A DNA stretch of 64,000 nucleotides from Aequorivita capsosiphonis DSM 23843 (GCF_000429125.1 NZ_AUBG01000014.1:124001-188000); one strand, 5' to 3'; positions 52,798 to 63,660 are shown, numbered from the stretch's first letter. Made by a program: numbers and translations. The notes: generated from the letters alone by a model not told the origin.

Positions 52798-55700
52798 CTA
52801 TTCCTCTAATCTAATGTCAAGACCCAATCCTTTCAATTCGTGCATAAGTACGTTGAAAGATTCTGGTAATCCTGGTTCCGGCATAGTTTCCCCTTTTACG
52901 ATTGCCTCGTAGGTTTTCGCTCTACCAATAACATCATCAGATTTAACAGTCAATATTTCTCTAAGCGTGCTAGATGCGCCATAAGCTTCCAAGGCCCAAA
53001 CTTCCATCTCTCCAAAACGCTGACCACCAAATTGGGCTTTACCACCAAGCGGCTGTTGCGTAATAAGTGAGTACGGTCCAATGGAACGCGCGTGCATCTT
53101 ATCATCTACCATATGGCCTAGTTTCAGCATATAGATGATCCCTACCGTAGCAGGTTGATCAAAACGCTTACCAGTTCCACCATCAAATAAATAAGTATGT
53201 CCAAATCTTGGTATTCCAGCTTCATCCGTATATTCATTGATCTGGTCTATAACTGCACCGTCAAAAATTGGGGTTGCAAATTTGCGACCTAACTTCTGTC
53301 CAGCCCATCCAAGAACGGTTTCATAAATTTGTCCAATGTTCATACGCGATGGTACCCCAAGTGGGTTCAACACGATATCTACAGGAGTTCCATCTTCAAG
53401 GAAAGGCATATCTTCCTCACGTACAATACGTGCAACAATACCTTTGTTTCCGTGACGTCCCGCCATCTTGTCCCCTACTTTCAGTTTACGCTTTTTAGCG
53501 ATATAAACCTTTGCAAGTTTCAGAATTCCTGATGGAAGCTCATCTCCAACAGAGATGGTAAACTTCTCACGACGTAAGTTTCCTTGTAAATCGTTTTCTT
53601 TAATTTTATAGTTGTGTAACAAATCTGCCACCAACACATTGGTATCATCATCTGTAGTCCAAGTACCACCAATTAAGTGGGTGTAGTCATCAACAGAGTG
53701 AAGCATTTTCAAGGTGAACTTTTTCCCTTTTGGGAACACTATTTCACCCAGGTCATTGTTTATACCTTGTGCAGTTTTTCCTCCTACAATAGTGAATAGC
53801 TTTTCAACTAACACATCTTGAAGTGCAACAAATTTCGCTTCGTATTTTGCCTCAAGTTCTGCAATGTCTTCTTTGTCTTTCGCACGCTTACGTTTATCTT
53901 TAATAGCACGGGCAAACAATTTCTTGTCTATTACCACACCGTTTAAAGAAGGCGAAGCTTTAAGCGAAGCATCTTTAACATCACCTGCTTTATCACCAAA
54001 AATAGCGCGAAGCAGTTTTTCTTCTGGAGTTGGATCGCTTTCTCCTTTTGGAGTAATTTTCCCGATAAGGATATCGCCAGGTTTTACCTCGGCACCAATA
54101 CGGATCATTCCGTGTTCATCCAAATCTTTGGTAGCTTCTTCCGAAACGTTTGGAATATCATTTGTCAATTCTTCGTTACCTAATTTGGTATCACGAACTT
54201 CCAATGAGTATTCATCCACGTGGATAGAAGTAAAAATATCTTCACGAACCACTTTTTCAGAAATAACGATCGCATCCTCAAAGTTATAACCTTTCCAAGG
54301 CATAAAGGCAACCTTCATGTTTCGTCCAAGAGCAAGTTCTCCTTTTTCAGTAGCATAACCTTGACAAAGCACTTGTCCTTTTTTAACTCTATCACCTCTG
54401 CTAACAATAGGTTTTAGGTTAATAGAAGTACCTTGGTTTGTTTTTCTGAATTTTACTAATTGATATGTTTTGGAATCGCTATCAAAACTAACCATACGCG
54501 CTTCTTCGGTACGGTCATATTTAATAGTGATTTCATTTGCATCTACATATTCCACAACACCATCTCCCTCTGCATTGATAAGAACACGGCTATCTGAAGC
54601 AACTTGTCTTTCAAGACCAGTTCCAACAATTGGCGAATCTGCAATCAATAAAGGTACGGCCTGACGCATCATGTTAGATCCCATCAGTGCACGGTTAGCA
54701 TCATCATGCTCCAAGAAAGGAATCAAGGAAGCCGAAATAGATGCAATTTGGTTTGGCGCAACATCCGCATAGTTCAACACGGTAGGTTCAACAAGCGGGA
54801 AGTCACCTTCCATACGTGCAATAACCTTATCGGTATCAATAGCACCTTTATCAGTCAGCGGAATGTTAGCCTGTGCAATGTGCATATCTTCTTCCTCTTC
54901 TGCAGAAAGATAGATAGGTTCATTTTTAAAGTCGATTTTCCCGTCATTTACTTTTCGGTATGGCGTTTCAATAAAGCCAAGGTTATTAACCTTCGCATAA
55001 ACGGCAAGTGAAGAGATCAAACCAATGTTTGGTCCTTCTGGAGTTTCAATAGGGCATAATCTTCCGTAGTGGGTGTAGTGAACATCACGAACCTCAAAAC
55101 CTGCTCTTTCACGAGATAGACCTCCTGGCCCAAGTGCAGAAAGACGACGCTTGTGCGTGATCTCTGCCAGTGGGTTTGTCTGGTCCATAAATTGTGAAAG
55201 CTGGTTGGTACCGAAAAACGAATTGATAACAGAAGAAAGTGTCTTCGCGTTAATCAAATCAATAGGTGTAAACACCTCATTATCACGAACGTTCATACGT
55301 TCGCGAATGGTACGCGCCATACGGGCAAGACCAACACCAAACTGTTGTGACAATTGCTCACCTACCGTACGTACACGACGGTTACTAAGGTGATCAATAT
55401 CATCAATTTCAGCTTTAGAGTTGATAAGCTCGATCAAATATTTAACGATGGTAATAATATCTTCCTTGGTAAGCACTTGCTTGTCCATTGCGATATCAAG
55501 ACCTAGTTTTTTGTTCATTCTGTAACGACCTACTTCCCCAAGATTATATCTTTGGTCGCTGAAGAAAAGCTTGTGGATAATACCACGCGCAGTTTCCTCA
55601 TCTGGTGGTTCAGCGTTACGTAATTGTCTATATATATGTTCTACCGCTTCTTTTTCAGAGTTGGTAGGATCTTTTTGTAGTGTGTTGTGAATAATAGAAT

Positions 55701-56610
55701 AATCCGCCAACAAGTTTTCCTCTTTGTGTAGCAAAACAGTTTTAGAACCGGAATCGATGATTTCATCGATATGCTCTTTTTCAAGAACGGTATCACGGTC
55801 TAAAATAATTTCATTACGCTCTATGGAAACAACTTCCCCTGTATCTTCATCCACAAAATCCTCGTGCCAAGTTTTCAGTACACGAGCAGCCAGTTTACGG
55901 CCAATATATTTTTTAAGTCCTGTTTTTGATGCCTTAACTTCTTCTGCAAGGTCAAATATTTCAAGAATATCCTTATCCCTTTCAAAACCGATGGCTCGGA
56001 AAAGTGTAGTAACAGGTAACTTTTTCTTACGGTCTATGTAAGCATACATTACGCTGTTGATGTCTGTGGCAAACTCAATCCAAGAACCTTTAAAAGGGAT
56101 CACACGAGCCGAGTAAAGTTTAGTTCCATTTGCGTGGAAAGATTGACCAAAGAAAACACCTGGCGAACGGTGTAGTTGAGAAACAACAACACGTTCCGCT
56201 CCATTGATACAGAAAGTACCACTTGGCGTCATGTAAGGAATTGTACCTAGATACACATCTTGCACGATTGTTTCAAAATCTTCGTGCTCTGCATCGGTAC
56301 AGTATAGTTTCAACCGCGCTTTAAGAGGCACACTATACGTTAAACCACGTTCAATACACTCCTGGATGGAATATCTTGGTGGATCTACGAAATAGTCTAA
56401 AAACTCTAAAACGAATTGGTTGCGAGTATCGGTAATTGGGAAATTTTCCAAAAAGGTTTTGTACAAGCCCTCTTGGCCTCTTTCTTCTGACTTGGTTTCC
56501 AACTGGAAAAAATCCTGAAAGGATTTAATCTGAATGTCCAAAAAGTCCGGATAATCCGGCTTATTTTTTACAGAGGAAAAATTCAATCTTTCAGTTTGCG
56601 TTGCTGACAT
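52798..56610 (-). CDS. rpoB: RNA polymerase beta subunit
   Basis: 1270 residues. Fork and rifampicin region [32 protein letters not shown], split here by its standard order of motifs; [22 protein letters not shown]; and the C-terminal [18 protein letters not shown]. Length normal for Bacteroidota. The rifampicin pocket residues visible (Gln in NQLSQFM, Asp in MDQTN, His in EITHKRRLS, Ser in RRLSALG) are wild type. Separated from rplL by a 135-bp gap with a hairpin. Confidence 0.98.
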   Translation of the reverse strand: MSATQTERLNFSSVKNKPDYPDFLDIQIKSFQDFFQLETKSEERGQEGLYKTFLENFPITDTRNQFVLEFLDYFVDPPRYSIQECIERGLTYSVPLKARLKLYCTDAEHEDFETIVQDVYLGTIPYMTPSGTFCINGAERVVVSQLHRSPGVFFGQSFHANGTKLYSARVIPFKGSWIEFATDINSVMYAYIDRKKKLPVTTLFRAIGFERDKDILEIFDLAEEVKASKTGLKKYIGRKLAARVLKTWHEDFVDEDTGEVVSIERNEIILDRDTVLEKEHIDEIIDSGSKTVLLHKEENLLADYSIIHNTLQKDPTNSEKEAVEHIYRQLRNAEPPDEETARGIIHKLFFSDQRYNLGEVGRYRMNKKLGLDIAMDKQVLTKEDIITIVKYLIELINSKAEIDDIDHLSNRRVRTVGEQLSQQFGVGLARMARTIRERMNVRDNEVFTPIDLINAKTLSSVINSFFGTNQLSQFMDQTNPLAEITHKRRLSALGPGGLSRERAGFEVRDVHYTHYGRLCPIETPEGPNIGLISSLAVYAKVNNLGFIETPYRKVNDGKIDFKNEPIYLSAEEEEDMHIAQANIPLTDKGAIDTDKVIARMEGDFPLVEPTVLNYADVAPNQIASISASLIPFLEHDDANRALMGSNMMRQAVPLLIADSPIVGTGLERQVASDSRVLINAEGDGVVEYVDANEITIKYDRTEEARMVSFDSDSKTYQLVKFRKTNQGTSINLKPIVSRGDRVKKGQVLCQGYATEKGELALGRNMKVAFMPWKGYNFEDAIVISEKVVREDIFTSIHVDEYSLEVRDTKLGNEELTNDIPNVSEEATKDLDEHGMIRIGAEVKPGDILIGKITPKGESDPTPEEKLLRAIFGDKAGDVKDASLKASPSLNGVVIDKKLFARAIKDKRKRAKDKEDIAELEAKYEAKFVALQDVLVEKLFTIVGGKTAQGINNDLGEIVFPKGKKFTLKMLHSVDDYTHLIGGTWTTDDDTNVLVADLLHNYKIKENDLQGNLRREKFTISVGDELPSGILKLAKVYIAKKRKLKVGDKMAGRHGNKGIVARIVREEDMPFLEDGTPVDIVLNPLGVPSRMNIGQIYETVLGWAGQKLGRKFATPIFDGAVIDQINEYTDEAGIPRFGHTYLFDGGTGKRFDQPATVGIIYMLKLGHMVDDKMHARSIGPYSLITQQPLGGKAQFGGQRFGEMEVWALEAYGASSTLREILTVKSDDVIGRAKTYEAIVKGETMPEPGLPESFNVLMHELKGLGLDIRLEE

Positions 56611-56683
56611 CTATGGACGGAATTTTAATTAAAATGAAATTGAAAATCGTATAAAAAGGTATTAACCATTATATACGCAAAAT

Positions 56684-56722
56684 GGTTTAGGCCTTTCCAG
56701 AACTATCTGGAAGACCTAAACC
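56684..56722 (-). terminator. Hairpin (possible attenuator) between rplL and rpoB
   Basis: GGTTTAGG (56684-56691) pairs with CCTAAACC (56715-56722), and TTCCAGA pairs with TCTGGAA, with a small internal loop. No strong T run, so read-through into rpoB is expected. Confidence 0.5.
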
Positions 56723-56745
56723 TAAGGGTTTGGAACTCTGGAAGC

Positions 56746-57120
56746 TTACTTAAGCTCAACCTCTGCTCCAGCTTCTTCTAGTTGTGCTTTTAAAGCCTCA
56801 GCTTCATCTTTAGTCACACCTTCTTTTATTGGAGAAGGAGCGCTATCAACTAATTCTTTTGCATCTTTAAGACCAGCACCAGTTAATTCCTTAACTAGTT
56901 TTACAACTGCTAATTTAGAAGCACCTGCAGCTTTAAGAATTACATCGAATTCTGATTGCTCTTCAACTTCTTCACCACCAGCAGCACCACCAGCAGCAAC
57001 TGCAACAGCAGCAGCAGCAGGCTCGATACCATACTCGTCTTTTAATATTGTAGCTAACTCATTAACTTCTTTTACAGTTAAGTTAACTAATTTTTCTGCG
57101 AAATCTTTCAAATCTGCCAT
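56746..57120 (-). CDS. rplL: 50S ribosomal protein L7/L12
   Basis: 124 residues. N-terminal dimerisation segment, Ala/Gly-rich hinge ([17 protein letters not shown]) and the C-terminal factor-binding domain ([35 protein letters not shown] region). Forms the stalk with L10. Confidence 0.97.
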   Translation of the reverse strand: MADLKDFAEKLVNLTVKEVNELATILKDEYGIEPAAAAVAVAAGGAAGGEEVEEQSEFDVILKAAGASKLAVVKLVKELTGAGLKDAKELVDSAPSPIKEGVTKDEAEALKAQLEEAGAEVELK

Positions 57121-57211
57121 TTCTATCGTTTTTAAAAATAATTGTGTTTATATAAATTAATTAGTGCAATGTTTAGTCCTCCAAATCTCTCTAAGAGACT
57201 CTTTGGATTTT

Positions 57212-57733
57212 TTATCCTTCTCTTTCGGATAAGGTTTTAACAAGGCCAGCGATTGTGCTACCCCCACTCTTAAGAGCAGAAATAACATTTTTAGCAGGCG
57301 ATTGCAACAACCCGATAATTTCTCCAACAAGTTCGTCCTTAGATTTAAGCTCAACCAAACTATCCAATTGATTATCGCCAACGTAAATTGACTCTTGGAT
57401 GTAGGCTCCTTTCAAAAGAGGCTTGTCAGATTTTTTTCTAAATTCCTTAATTACTTTGGCAGGTGCATTACCTGTTTCAGAAAACATTATAGAAGTATTT
57501 CCTTTAAGTATCTCTGTCAATTCACCAAAGTCCTTATCTGAACTCTCCATTGCTTTTTTAAGCAATGTATTCTTAACTACGGCCAACTGAACTCCTGCTT
57601 TAAAGCAAGCGCGGCGTAGGTTGGTAGTGTGTCCTGCGTTAAGGCCTGAAATATCTGCTAAATAAATATTAGCATTATCAGACAACTGCGCAGTTAACGT
57701 TTCAATTACTTGTGATTTCTCTTCTCTAGTCAT
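57212..57733 (-). CDS. rplJ: 50S ribosomal protein L10
   Basis: 173 residues (MTREEKSQVIETLTAQLSDN start). Stalk-base protein with VVKNTLLKKAM and the helical C-terminus that binds L7/L12. Precedes rplL by 91 bp. Confidence 0.96.
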   Translation of the reverse strand: MTREEKSQVIETLTAQLSDNANIYLADISGLNAGHTTNLRRACFKAGVQLAVVKNTLLKKAMESSDKDFGELTEILKGNTSIMFSETGNAPAKVIKEFRKKSDKPLLKGAYIQESIYVGDNQLDSLVELKSKDELVGEIIGLLQSPAKNVISALKSGGSTIAGLVKTLSEREG

Positions 57734-57745
57734 AATTTCCAGTTT

Positions 57746-58441
57746 TTACTGCTCAGTAAACCTTTTGGTATCTACTTCCACACCAGGGCTCATTGTGCTC
57801 GACATATAGATACTCTTTATGTAAACACCTTTTGAAGCCTGTGGCTTTAGTTTAACGAGGGTTGTTAATAATTCTCTTGCGTTTCCAGCAATTTTATCTG
57901 CATCAAAAGATGCTTTTCCTATTGCCGCATGAACGATACCAGTTTTATCCACTTTAAAGTCGATCTTACCAGCTTTTACATCTGAAACCGCTTTAGCAAC
58001 GTCCATAGTTACTGTACCTGTTTTTGGGTTTGGCATCAAACCACGAGGGCCTAAGATGCGTCCTAAAGGACCTAATTTACCCATAACGCTTGGCATAGTT
58101 ACAATGACGTCAACATCTGTCCATCCTCCTTTTATCTTATCGAGGTACTCATCAAGACCAACGTAGTCTGCTCCTGCTTCTTTAGCTTCGGCTTCCTTAT
58201 CTGGAGTTACCAATGCCAACACTTTTACGTCCTTACCTGTTCCGTGGGGAAGAGTAACAACGCCCCTAACCATTTGGTTCGCTTTACGTGGATCCACGTT
58301 AAGACGAATTGCAAGGTCTACGGAAGCATCAAACTTTACGCTGGTGATTTCTTTTATTAAAGCAGAAGCTTCGGCTACGGTATAGGTTCTATCCTCTACC
58401 TGTAGTTTAGCCTCCTTTTGCTTTTTAGTTAATCGTGCCAT
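57746..58441 (-). CDS. rplA: 50S ribosomal protein L1
   Basis: 231 residues. [14 protein letters not shown] start and the L1 signatures [19 protein letters not shown] and [20 protein letters not shown]1 binds 23S rRNA and often represses its own mRNA; a leader site cannot be judged here. Confidence 0.97.
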   Translation of the reverse strand: MARLTKKQKEAKLQVEDRTYTVAEASALIKEITSVKFDASVDLAIRLNVDPRKANQMVRGVVTLPHGTGKDVKVLALVTPDKEAEAKEAGADYVGLDEYLDKIKGGWTDVDVIVTMPSVMGKLGPLGRILGPRGLMPNPKTGTVTMDVAKAVSDVKAGKIDFKVDKTGIVHAAIGKASFDADKIAGNARELLTTLVKLKPQASKGVYIKSIYMSSTMSPGVEVDTKRFTEQ

Positions 58442-58462
58442 TTTATAGATTCTTTTTTCAGA

Positions 58463-58900
58463 TTAAAAAGGTGCATCACCTTTTACTTTAACTCCCATAG
58501 AACGTGCAGTACCTGCTACCATTTTCATAGCAGACTCAACGGTAAATGCATTAAGATCGGGCATTTTATCTTCCGCGATTGCCTTAATTTGGTCCCAAGA
58601 GATTGTGGCTACTTTTTTTGCATGTGGTTCACCGGAGCCTTTCTTTGCCTTTGCAGCTTCTAGTATTTGAACTGCAGCGGGTGGCGTTTTAATAACAAAA
58701 TCAAAAGACTTGTCTTTAAAAACCGTGATCGCTACTGGCAATACTTTTCCTTGCTTATCTTGAGTTCTAGCATTAAACTGCTTACAGAACTCCATGATAT
58801 TAACACCGGCAGCACCAAGAGCAGGCCCAACTGGTGGTGATGGATTAGCAGCACCCCCGCGAACTTGCAACTTAACTACTTTACTAATTTCTTTTGCCAT
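58463..58900 (-). CDS. rplK: 50S ribosomal protein L11
   Basis: 145 residues. [20 protein letters not shown] and the C-terminal rRNA-binding segment ending in TARSMGVKV are diagnostic. First of the rplKAJL group, 64 bp after nusG. Confidence 0.97.
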   Translation of the reverse strand: MAKEISKVVKLQVRGGAANPSPPVGPALGAAGVNIMEFCKQFNARTQDKQGKVLPVAITVFKDKSFDFVIKTPPAAVQILEAAKAKKGSGEPHAKKVATISWDQIKAIAEDKMPDLNAFTVESAMKMVAGTARSMGVKVKGDAPF

Positions 58901-58964
58901 TTCTAAATTTTTGTGTGGTTCTTCAAAAGTGGAAGCCTCTGAAAAAACCTATTAAGCGTAACAA

Positions 58965-59519
58965 TTAAACTTTTTCTACTTGCATATAACTCAACTCCAA
59001 CGGTGTTTTTCTTCCAAAGATTTTCACCATCACTTCAAGCTTGCGTTTTTCTTCATTTATTTTTTCTACAGTACCGTTAAATCCGTTAAACGGTCCGTCT
59101 ATAACTTTTACAGTTTCTCCAATTACGAAAGGAATGCTCACACTGTCATCTTTCACAGAAAGCTCATCTACTTTTCCTAACATTCTATTTACTTCAGACG
59201 GTCTAAGCGGCACAGGTTCTCCACCTTTCACTTCACCTAAAAAGCCAATAACACCATTAATTGACTTAATGATGTGAGGGACTTCTCCACTCAAATTCGC
59301 CTTTACCATAATATAACCAGGGAAATAAACACGTTCCTTGTTCACCTTCTTTCCGTTACGGATCTGTATAACCTTTTCTGTAGGAACTAGCACCTCATCA
59401 ATATAGTCTTCAAGTTCCAAGCGTTTTATATCACTTTCGATATAAGACTTTATCTTGTTCTCCTGCCCGCTAACTGATCGGACTACATACCATTTTTTTG
59501 TATCTGTTGTTTCGGTCAT
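58965..59519 (-). CDS. nusG: Transcription antitermination factor NusG
   Basis: 184 residues. NGN domain (WYVVRSVSGQENKIKSYIE) and C-terminal KOW domain (GETVKVIDGPFNGFNGTVE). Links RNA polymerase to Rho and the ribosome. 3 bp downstream of secE. Confidence 0.96.
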   Translation of the reverse strand: MTETTDTKKWYVVRSVSGQENKIKSYIESDIKRLELEDYIDEVLVPTEKVIQIRNGKKVNKERVYFPGYIMVKANLSGEVPHIIKSINGVIGFLGEVKGGEPVPLRPSEVNRMLGKVDELSVKDDSVSIPFVIGETVKVIDGPFNGFNGTVEKINEEKRKLEVMVKIFGRKTPLELSYMQVEKV

Positions 59520-59522
59520 TGC

Positions 59523-59711
59523 TTAGGACTTGATCCAATCAAAATATAAACCTACCACTTTGCTGAAGACAGTATCGACACCCCAAACAGCCAAGGCCAA
59601 TACAATAGAAAATACTGCAACAACCACTGTAAGTTTCTGCGCTTCTGCCCACGTAGGCCAAGTAACGTGATTTCTAAGTTCTTTGTAAGATTCTGTAATA
59701 TAGTTTACCAT
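59523..59711 (-). CDS. secE: Preprotein translocase subunit SecE
   Basis: 62 residues with one transmembrane helix (LTVVVAVFSIVLALAVWGVD) after the conserved amphipathic segment ELRNHVTWPTWAEAQ. Essential partner of SecY. Sits between tRNA-Trp and nusG. Confidence 0.95.
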   Translation of the reverse strand: MVNYITESYKELRNHVTWPTWAEAQKLTVVVAVFSIVLALAVWGVDTVFSKVVGLYFDWIKS

Positions 59712-59774
59712 TTTGTAGTAATATTAATGTTTTTTCCTCAAGACTGAGAGGTTCCTACCTCCGCAGGAATGTAG

Positions 59775-59847
59775 CACGGGTTGAGAGACTCGAACTCACG
59801 ACACCTGGTTTTGGAGACCAGTGCTCTACCAACTGAGCTAAACCCGT
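59775..59847 (-). tRNA. tRNA-Trp (CCA)
   Basis: 73 bases. Acceptor ACGGGTT pairs with AACCCGT, D-arm with GCTC, anticodon loop CTCCAAA with anticodon CCA, T-arm GTTCGAG. 3' CCA is not encoded. Confidence 0.95.
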
Positions 59848-59854
59848 ATATTAA

Positions 59855-59903
59855 ATTCAGAATTGTGAATTCAGAATTATAAATATTGGTATTCAGATTT
59901 CAA
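59855..59903. repeat. Heptanucleotide repeat between tuf and tRNA-Trp
   Basis: Seven units in one register: ATTCAGA, ATTGTGA, ATTCAGA, ATTATAA and variants. Confidence 0.75.
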
Positions 59904-59977
59904 AGTAAAAAAAAATCGATTGATTTCTGAATAGGCTATTAAACTCTTAATAGAGCAAAACCTTCTTTAAAAGCCAA

Positions 59978-60004
59978 GGTATCCCGAAGTAAATTCGGGA
60001 CACC
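59978..60004 (-). terminator. Hairpin after tuf
   Basis: GGTATCCCGAA pairs with TTCGGGACACC (one mismatch) around a 5-base loop. A weak T-rich tail on the minus strand; it may be a partial terminator or processing site. Confidence 0.45.
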
Positions 60005-60027
60005 TAGCACTTTTAATTATAAGATAA

Positions 60028-61215
60028 TTAGTCTAAAATTTCAGTTACCTGACCTGCACCTACAGTACGTCCACCTTCACGAATCGCGAAACGAAGACCT
60101 ACATTCATTGCAATAGACTGAAGCAATTCAACGTGAATAGTTAAGTTATCACCAGGCATCACCATTTCAACACCTTCTGGAAGCATGATTGTTCCAGTTA
60201 CATCAGTTGTACGAACGTAGAACTGAGGACGGTAGTTGTTATGAAATGGAGTGTGACGACCACCTTCTTCTTTTTTAAGAATATAAACCTCAGCTTTGAA
60301 TTTAGCGTGTGGTGTTACAGATCCAGGCTTTACAATAACCATACCTCTAGTAATCTGTGTTTTTTCAATACCTCTTAACAAGATACCAGCATTATCTCCA
60401 GCTTCACCTCTATCAAGGATTTGGCGGAACATTTCAATACCAGTAATAGTAGAAGTTAATTTTTCAGCTCCCATACCGATGATCTCAACTGGATCTCCAG
60501 TTTTAGCAATACCAGTTTCGATACGACCTGTAGCAACAGTTCCACGACCAGTAATAGAGAAAACATCTTCAATAGGCATCAAGAAAGGCTTCTCAACATC
60601 ACGAACAGGCTCTTCAATCCAAGCATCAACTTCTTCCATTAATTTAAGAAGCGCATCAACCCATTTTTGCTCACCATTAAGCGCACCTAAAGCAGAACCT
60701 TGAACAACAGGACCATTATCACCATCATACTCGTAAAAGCTAAGAAGGTCACGGATTTCCATTTCAACCAACTCTAATAACTCTTCGTCATCAACTAAGT
60801 CAACTTTATTCATGAACACTACAATTCTAGGAATACCAACCTGGCGACCTAATAGAATGTGTTCACGTGTTTGTGGCATAGGACCATCTGTAGCAGCAAC
60901 CACAAGTATAGCACCGTCCATTTGGGCAGCACCAGTAACCATGTTCTTTACGTAATCCGCGTGACCAGGACAGTCAACGTGCGCGTAGTGACGATTTGCT
61001 GTTTGATATTCTACGTGTGAAGAGTTAATTGTAATACCTCTTTCTTTTTCTTCTGGCGCATTATCAATTTGATCAAATGATGTTGCTGCAGAAAATCCTG
61101 CATCCGCCATCACCTTAGTAATAGCTGCAGTCGTAGTTGTTTTTCCGTGATCTACGTGTCCAATTGTACCAATATTCAAGTGTGGTTTTGACCGATCGAA
61201 TTTTTCTTTTGCCAT
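60028..61215 (-). CDS. tuf: Elongation factor Tu
   Basis: 395 residues. [26 protein letters not shown], and NKVD in the G domain; beta-barrel domains 2 and 3 follow with the usual C-terminus ([15 protein letters not shown]). Carries aminoacyl-tRNA to the ribosome. Flanked by tRNA-Thr(GGT) upstream and tRNA-Trp downstream, an order shared with E. coli tufB. A possible internal -7 box, TAAATTTG (61259-61252), lies 37 bp upstream. Confidence 0.97.
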   Translation of the reverse strand: MAKEKFDRSKPHLNIGTIGHVDHGKTTTTAAITKVMADAGFSAATSFDQIDNAPEEKERGITINSSHVEYQTANRHYAHVDCPGHADYVKNMVTGAAQMDGAILVVAATDGPMPQTREHILLGRQVGIPRIVVFMNKVDLVDDEELLELVEMEIRDLLSFYEYDGDNGPVVQGSALGALNGEQKWVDALLKLMEEVDAWIEEPVRDVEKPFLMPIEDVFSITGRGTVATGRIETGIAKTGDPVEIIGMGAEKLTSTITGIEMFRQILDRGEAGDNAGILLRGIEKTQITRGMVIVKPGSVTPHAKFKAEVYILKKEEGGRHTPFHNNYRPQFYVRTTDVTGTIMLPEGVEMVMPGDNLTIHVELLQSIAMNVGLRFAIREGGRTVGAGQVTEILD

Positions 61216-61251
61216 TTTGTATTAATTTTAATCTTAGTTATTATTAGTGTT

Positions 61252-61259
61252 CAAATTTA
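61252..61259 (-). promoter_or_regulatory. Possible additional -7 box for tuf
   Basis: TAAATTTG on the minus strand between tRNA-Thr(GGT) and tuf; no -33 element at the right distance. Confidence 0.3.
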
Positions 61260-61269
61260 TTCTAACTAG

Positions 61270-61341
<72 letters not shown>

Positions 61342-61361
61342 CTTTACGGTTTGTAGCCTCA

Positions 61362-61389
61362 GGTTTAAAGTTTCAAGTTTCAGATTAAA
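61362..61389. repeat. Heptanucleotide repeat between tRNA-Thr and tRNA-Gly
   Basis: GGTTTAA, AGTTTCA, AGTTTCA, GATTAAA in one register. Confidence 0.7.
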
Positions 61390-61430
61390 AAAACCTGTAA
61401 CATAAAACGAGAAACTTGAAACTCATTTTG

Positions 61431-61503
61431 AGCGGGAGACCGGGTTCGAACCGGCGACATTCAGCTTGGAAGGCTGACGCTCTACCAACTGAGCTACTCC
61501 CGC
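61431..61503 (-). tRNA. tRNA-Gly (TCC)
   Basis: 73 bases. Acceptor GCGGGAG with CTCCCGC, anticodon stem TCAGC/GCTGA, loop CTTCCAA with anticodon TCC, T-arm CCGGTTCGAACCCGG. Confidence 0.95.
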
Positions 61504-61624
61504 AATTTTATGAAAATTCCAAATAAAGGAAATTCCAAATTCCAAAAAAAATTAAGAACATTTCCAATTCTAGACCCAAATCCTTTTGGAACCTGGTATT
61601 TGAAAATTGGAATTTTCAAATCTG

Positions 61625-61706
<82 letters not shown>

Positions 61707-61713
61707 AATTTAA

Positions 61714-61790
61714 TTCAATATTTCAAATTCAATATTCAACGTTAATTAAGTGATTCAGTTTTAAACTTTGAATCTTAAACCTTGAATTTT
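61714..61790. repeat. Eleven consecutive heptanucleotides filling the spacer between tRNA-Tyr and tRNA-Thr
   Basis: Units such as TTCAATA, TTTCAAA, TTCAACG, then AAACTTT, GAATCTT, AAACCTT, GAATTTT. Hardly any base of the spacer lies outside the register. Confidence 0.8.
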
Positions 61791-61795
61791 AAAAG

Positions 61796-61869
61796 AGCCG
61801 ATAGAGGGACTCGAACCCACGACCTGCTGATTACAAATCAGCTGCTCTAGCCAGCTGAGCTACATCGGC
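61796..61869 (-). tRNA. tRNA-Thr (TGT)
   Basis: 74 bases. Acceptor GCCGATG with TATCGGC, anticodon stem GCTGA/TCAGC, loop TTTGTAA with anticodon TGT. First gene of the tRNA-tuf transcript. Confidence 0.95.
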
Positions 61870-61904
61870 TTTTTTGCCTTTTTCGGAGGTCATTTCTGAC
61901 CCAT

Positions 61905-61931
61905 AAAAAAGTCCGCTATTTCTAACGGACT
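61905..61931 (-). terminator. hpf terminator
   Basis: AGTCCG pairs with CGGACT around 10 bases, followed on the minus strand by six T. Confidence 0.7.
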
Positions 61932-61932
61932 G

Positions 61933-61962
61933 CAAATGTATAAAATTTATTTTTTCTACAAA
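61933..61962 (-). promoter_or_regulatory. Promoter of the tRNA-tuf operon
   Basis: Minus strand TTTG (61962-61959), 18 bases, TACATTTG (61940-61933), about 60 bp before tRNA-Thr(TGT). Confidence 0.65.
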
Positions 61963-61981
61963 ACATTTTCTCAAAAAAATG

Positions 61982-62284
61982 TTACAAATATGCCTTTTGT
62001 TTTTGTTTTCGCTTTTTAAGCTGCCTTTCTAAAGTGGTTATTACTTCATCTATAGCCTCTTCAAAAGTTTTCGCTTCTTTTTTCACCATCACCTCATCAC
62101 CGGGGATACTCAACAAAACCTCAACAACCTTATTTTCTTTCTCGCTCGTCTTCTTAACTTTCAAAAAAACATCTGCAAAAACTATCTTGTCATAAAACTG
62201 CTCCAGCTTAGATAATCTATTTTCAACGAATTCTAATAATTCATCTTTTGCCGCAAAATTGGGAGTCTGTACGTTTACTTTCAT
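61982..62284 (-). CDS. hpf: Ribosome hibernation-promoting factor (HPF/RaiA family)
   Basis: 100 residues, the short form without C-terminal extension. MKVNVQTPNFAAKDELLEFV start, basic RRQ-like tail (LERQLKKRKQKQK). Binds the 30S decoding centre during stationary phase. Between xerC and the tRNA operon. Confidence 0.9.
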   Translation of the reverse strand: MKVNVQTPNFAAKDELLEFVENRLSKLEQFYDKIVFADVFLKVKKTSEKENKVVEVLLSIPGDEVMVKKEAKTFEEAIDEVITTLERQLKKRKQKQKAYL

Positions 62285-62342
62285 ATATACTATTTTTAAA
62301 ATTAATGTAATATGTATTTTTAGGCCATAAGCTTCTCTCTAA

Positions 62343-63230
62343 TTATTCATTACGTGGATGCGAACTTTTATAAACCTCCTTTAGTTTGGATATACTGTTT
62401 TGTGTGTAAACTTGCGTAGAAGCCAGACTGGAATGCCCCAGGAGTTCTTTTACCGAGTTAATATCCGCTCCTTCATTTAAAAGATGCGTAGCAAAAGAAT
62501 GCCGCAAAATATGCGGGCTTTTTTTTACTTTTTCTGATGCTCTACTAAAGTAGGTATTTATAATTCGATAGACAAGAGTTTCATATATTTTAACCCCTTT
62601 GGCGGTTAAAAATAAATATTCAGCGTCGCTTATCCTTTCCAATTTTTCACGCATCGGTAAATATGCCCTTAGGCTTTGAATCACGGTGGGCAATAAAGGA
62701 ATAATTCGCTCCTTGTTTCTTTTACCCAAGACCTTGATCGTTTTATGCGCGTATGAAACGTCATCCAGCTTTAAGTTTATCAACTCTGCTCTTCGCATTC
62801 CCGTTGCGTAAAACAACTCAATTATCAGAAGGTTGCGCATCCCCTCAAAGTTATCTTGAATTCCTAAAATTTCTGTGACACCGAAAATTTCCTTTTCGGA
62901 AAATGGCACTTGTATTTTTTTCGAAGTTTTCAGTGCCCTGTGCTTGGCCAAAGGATTAATTTCTATCTGCTTCGTCTTTAGAAGAAACCTATAATATGTT
63001 TTCAGAGACGAAATCTTTCGGTTTACGGTCCTGTTTGAAATACCCGAATCTACCAAATTAACAATCCAGCTTCGCACTATGGAATAATTTACATTTACAA
63101 TATCAGCATATTGATACTCTTTAGAGGAAAAAGCTTCAAACGCTTCCAAATCCCTCAAATAGGCGGTCACCGTATGTGGTGAATACTTTTTCTCTAGTTG
63201 AAGATAATCTGTAAAGACGGAGAAGGACAT
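62343..63230 (-). CDS. xerC: XerC/XerD-type tyrosine recombinase
   Basis: 295 residues. N-terminal SAM-like core-binding domain (1-100) and catalytic domain with Arg146 (TGMRRAEL), Lys170, His240-Xaa-Xaa-Arg243 (HILRHSFATHLL), His266 (LGHSSLAST) and Tyr275. Chromosome-dimer resolution is the likely job: no att sites or phage genes nearby and the place between rpsU and hpf is a housekeeping location. Start codon directly follows a TTTGTGG heptad repeat. Confidence 0.88.
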   Translation of the reverse strand: MSFSVFTDYLQLEKKYSPHTVTAYLRDLEAFEAFSSKEYQYADIVNVNYSIVRSWIVNLVDSGISNRTVNRKISSLKTYYRFLLKTKQIEINPLAKHRALKTSKKIQVPFSEKEIFGVTEILGIQDNFEGMRNLLIIELFYATGMRRAELINLKLDDVSYAHKTIKVLGKRNKERIIPLLPTVIQSLRAYLPMREKLERISDAEYLFLTAKGVKIYETLVYRIINTYFSRASEKVKKSPHILRHSFATHLLNEGADINSVKELLGHSSLASTQVYTQNSISKLKEVYKSSHPRNE

Positions 63231-63257
63231 TTGTGGTTTGTAGTTTGTGGTTTTACC
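63230..63257. repeat. Short heptanucleotide repeat at the xerC start
   Basis: TTTGTGG, TTTGTAG, TTTGTGG, TTTTACC in register directly upstream of the xerC ATG. Confidence 0.65.
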
Positions 63258-63362
63258 CCCAGCTCCTAAAGGGGAGTGAACATGGCTCCCATTAGGGCTA
63301 GAGCAATAGACTTACAAATTAACCTAATAACTCAACAACCCAATAACTTTTAATCATAAAAA

Positions 63363-63392
63363 AAATCCGTTGGAAAAAATTCCAACGGATTT
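63363..63392 (-). terminator. rpsU terminator
   Basis: Perfect 13-bp stem AAATCCGTTGGAA (63363-63375) with 63380-63392, 4-base loop, then a run of eight T on the minus strand. Confidence 0.85.
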
Positions 63393-63458
63393 GTATAATT
63401 TAAGATTTCTGCCTTGCGCCACCACTAAAGCTTTAGCGCGCGTTGTTGCAGGAATTAA

Positions 63459-63653
63459 TTAAATATCTTCCTGATCTCTAAGATTCTGGATGTATTGCGC
63501 TTTTTGCATTTGCGCTCTTTTCTTAACAGATGGCTTCGAAAAAGCTTGTCTTGAACGTAGCTGGCGCATGGTTCCTGTACGGTCAAACTTACGCTTGAAA
63601 CGCTTTAGCGCTCTGTCGATATTTTCTCCGTCTTTAACTGGTATAATTAACAT
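63459..63653 (-). CDS. rpsU: 30S ribosomal protein S21
   Basis: 64 residues (MLIIPVKDGENIDRALKRFK), basic C-terminus. In Bacteroidota bS21 helps to bury the anti-Shine-Dalgarno tail of 16S rRNA, explaining why most genes here lack a Shine-Dalgarno sequence. This gene has a perfect one (63661-63670), consistent with autogenous control. Own -7 box TATCTTTG (63690-63683). Confidence 0.96.
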   Translation of the reverse strand: MLIIPVKDGENIDRALKRFKRKFDRTGTMRQLRSRQAFSKPSVKKRAQMQKAQYIQNLRDQEDI

Positions 63654-63660
63654 AGTGTCA

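Noticed and set aside
52798-56610. Many open frames on the plus strand inside rpoB and rpoC
   Set aside because: They are shadows of strongly coding minus-strand genes, without homology, promoters or signal peptides.
62343-63230. Integrase of a mobile element
   Set aside because: The recombinase has normal Xer length, no att-like repeats or cargo genes nearby, and sits in a conserved housekeeping order.
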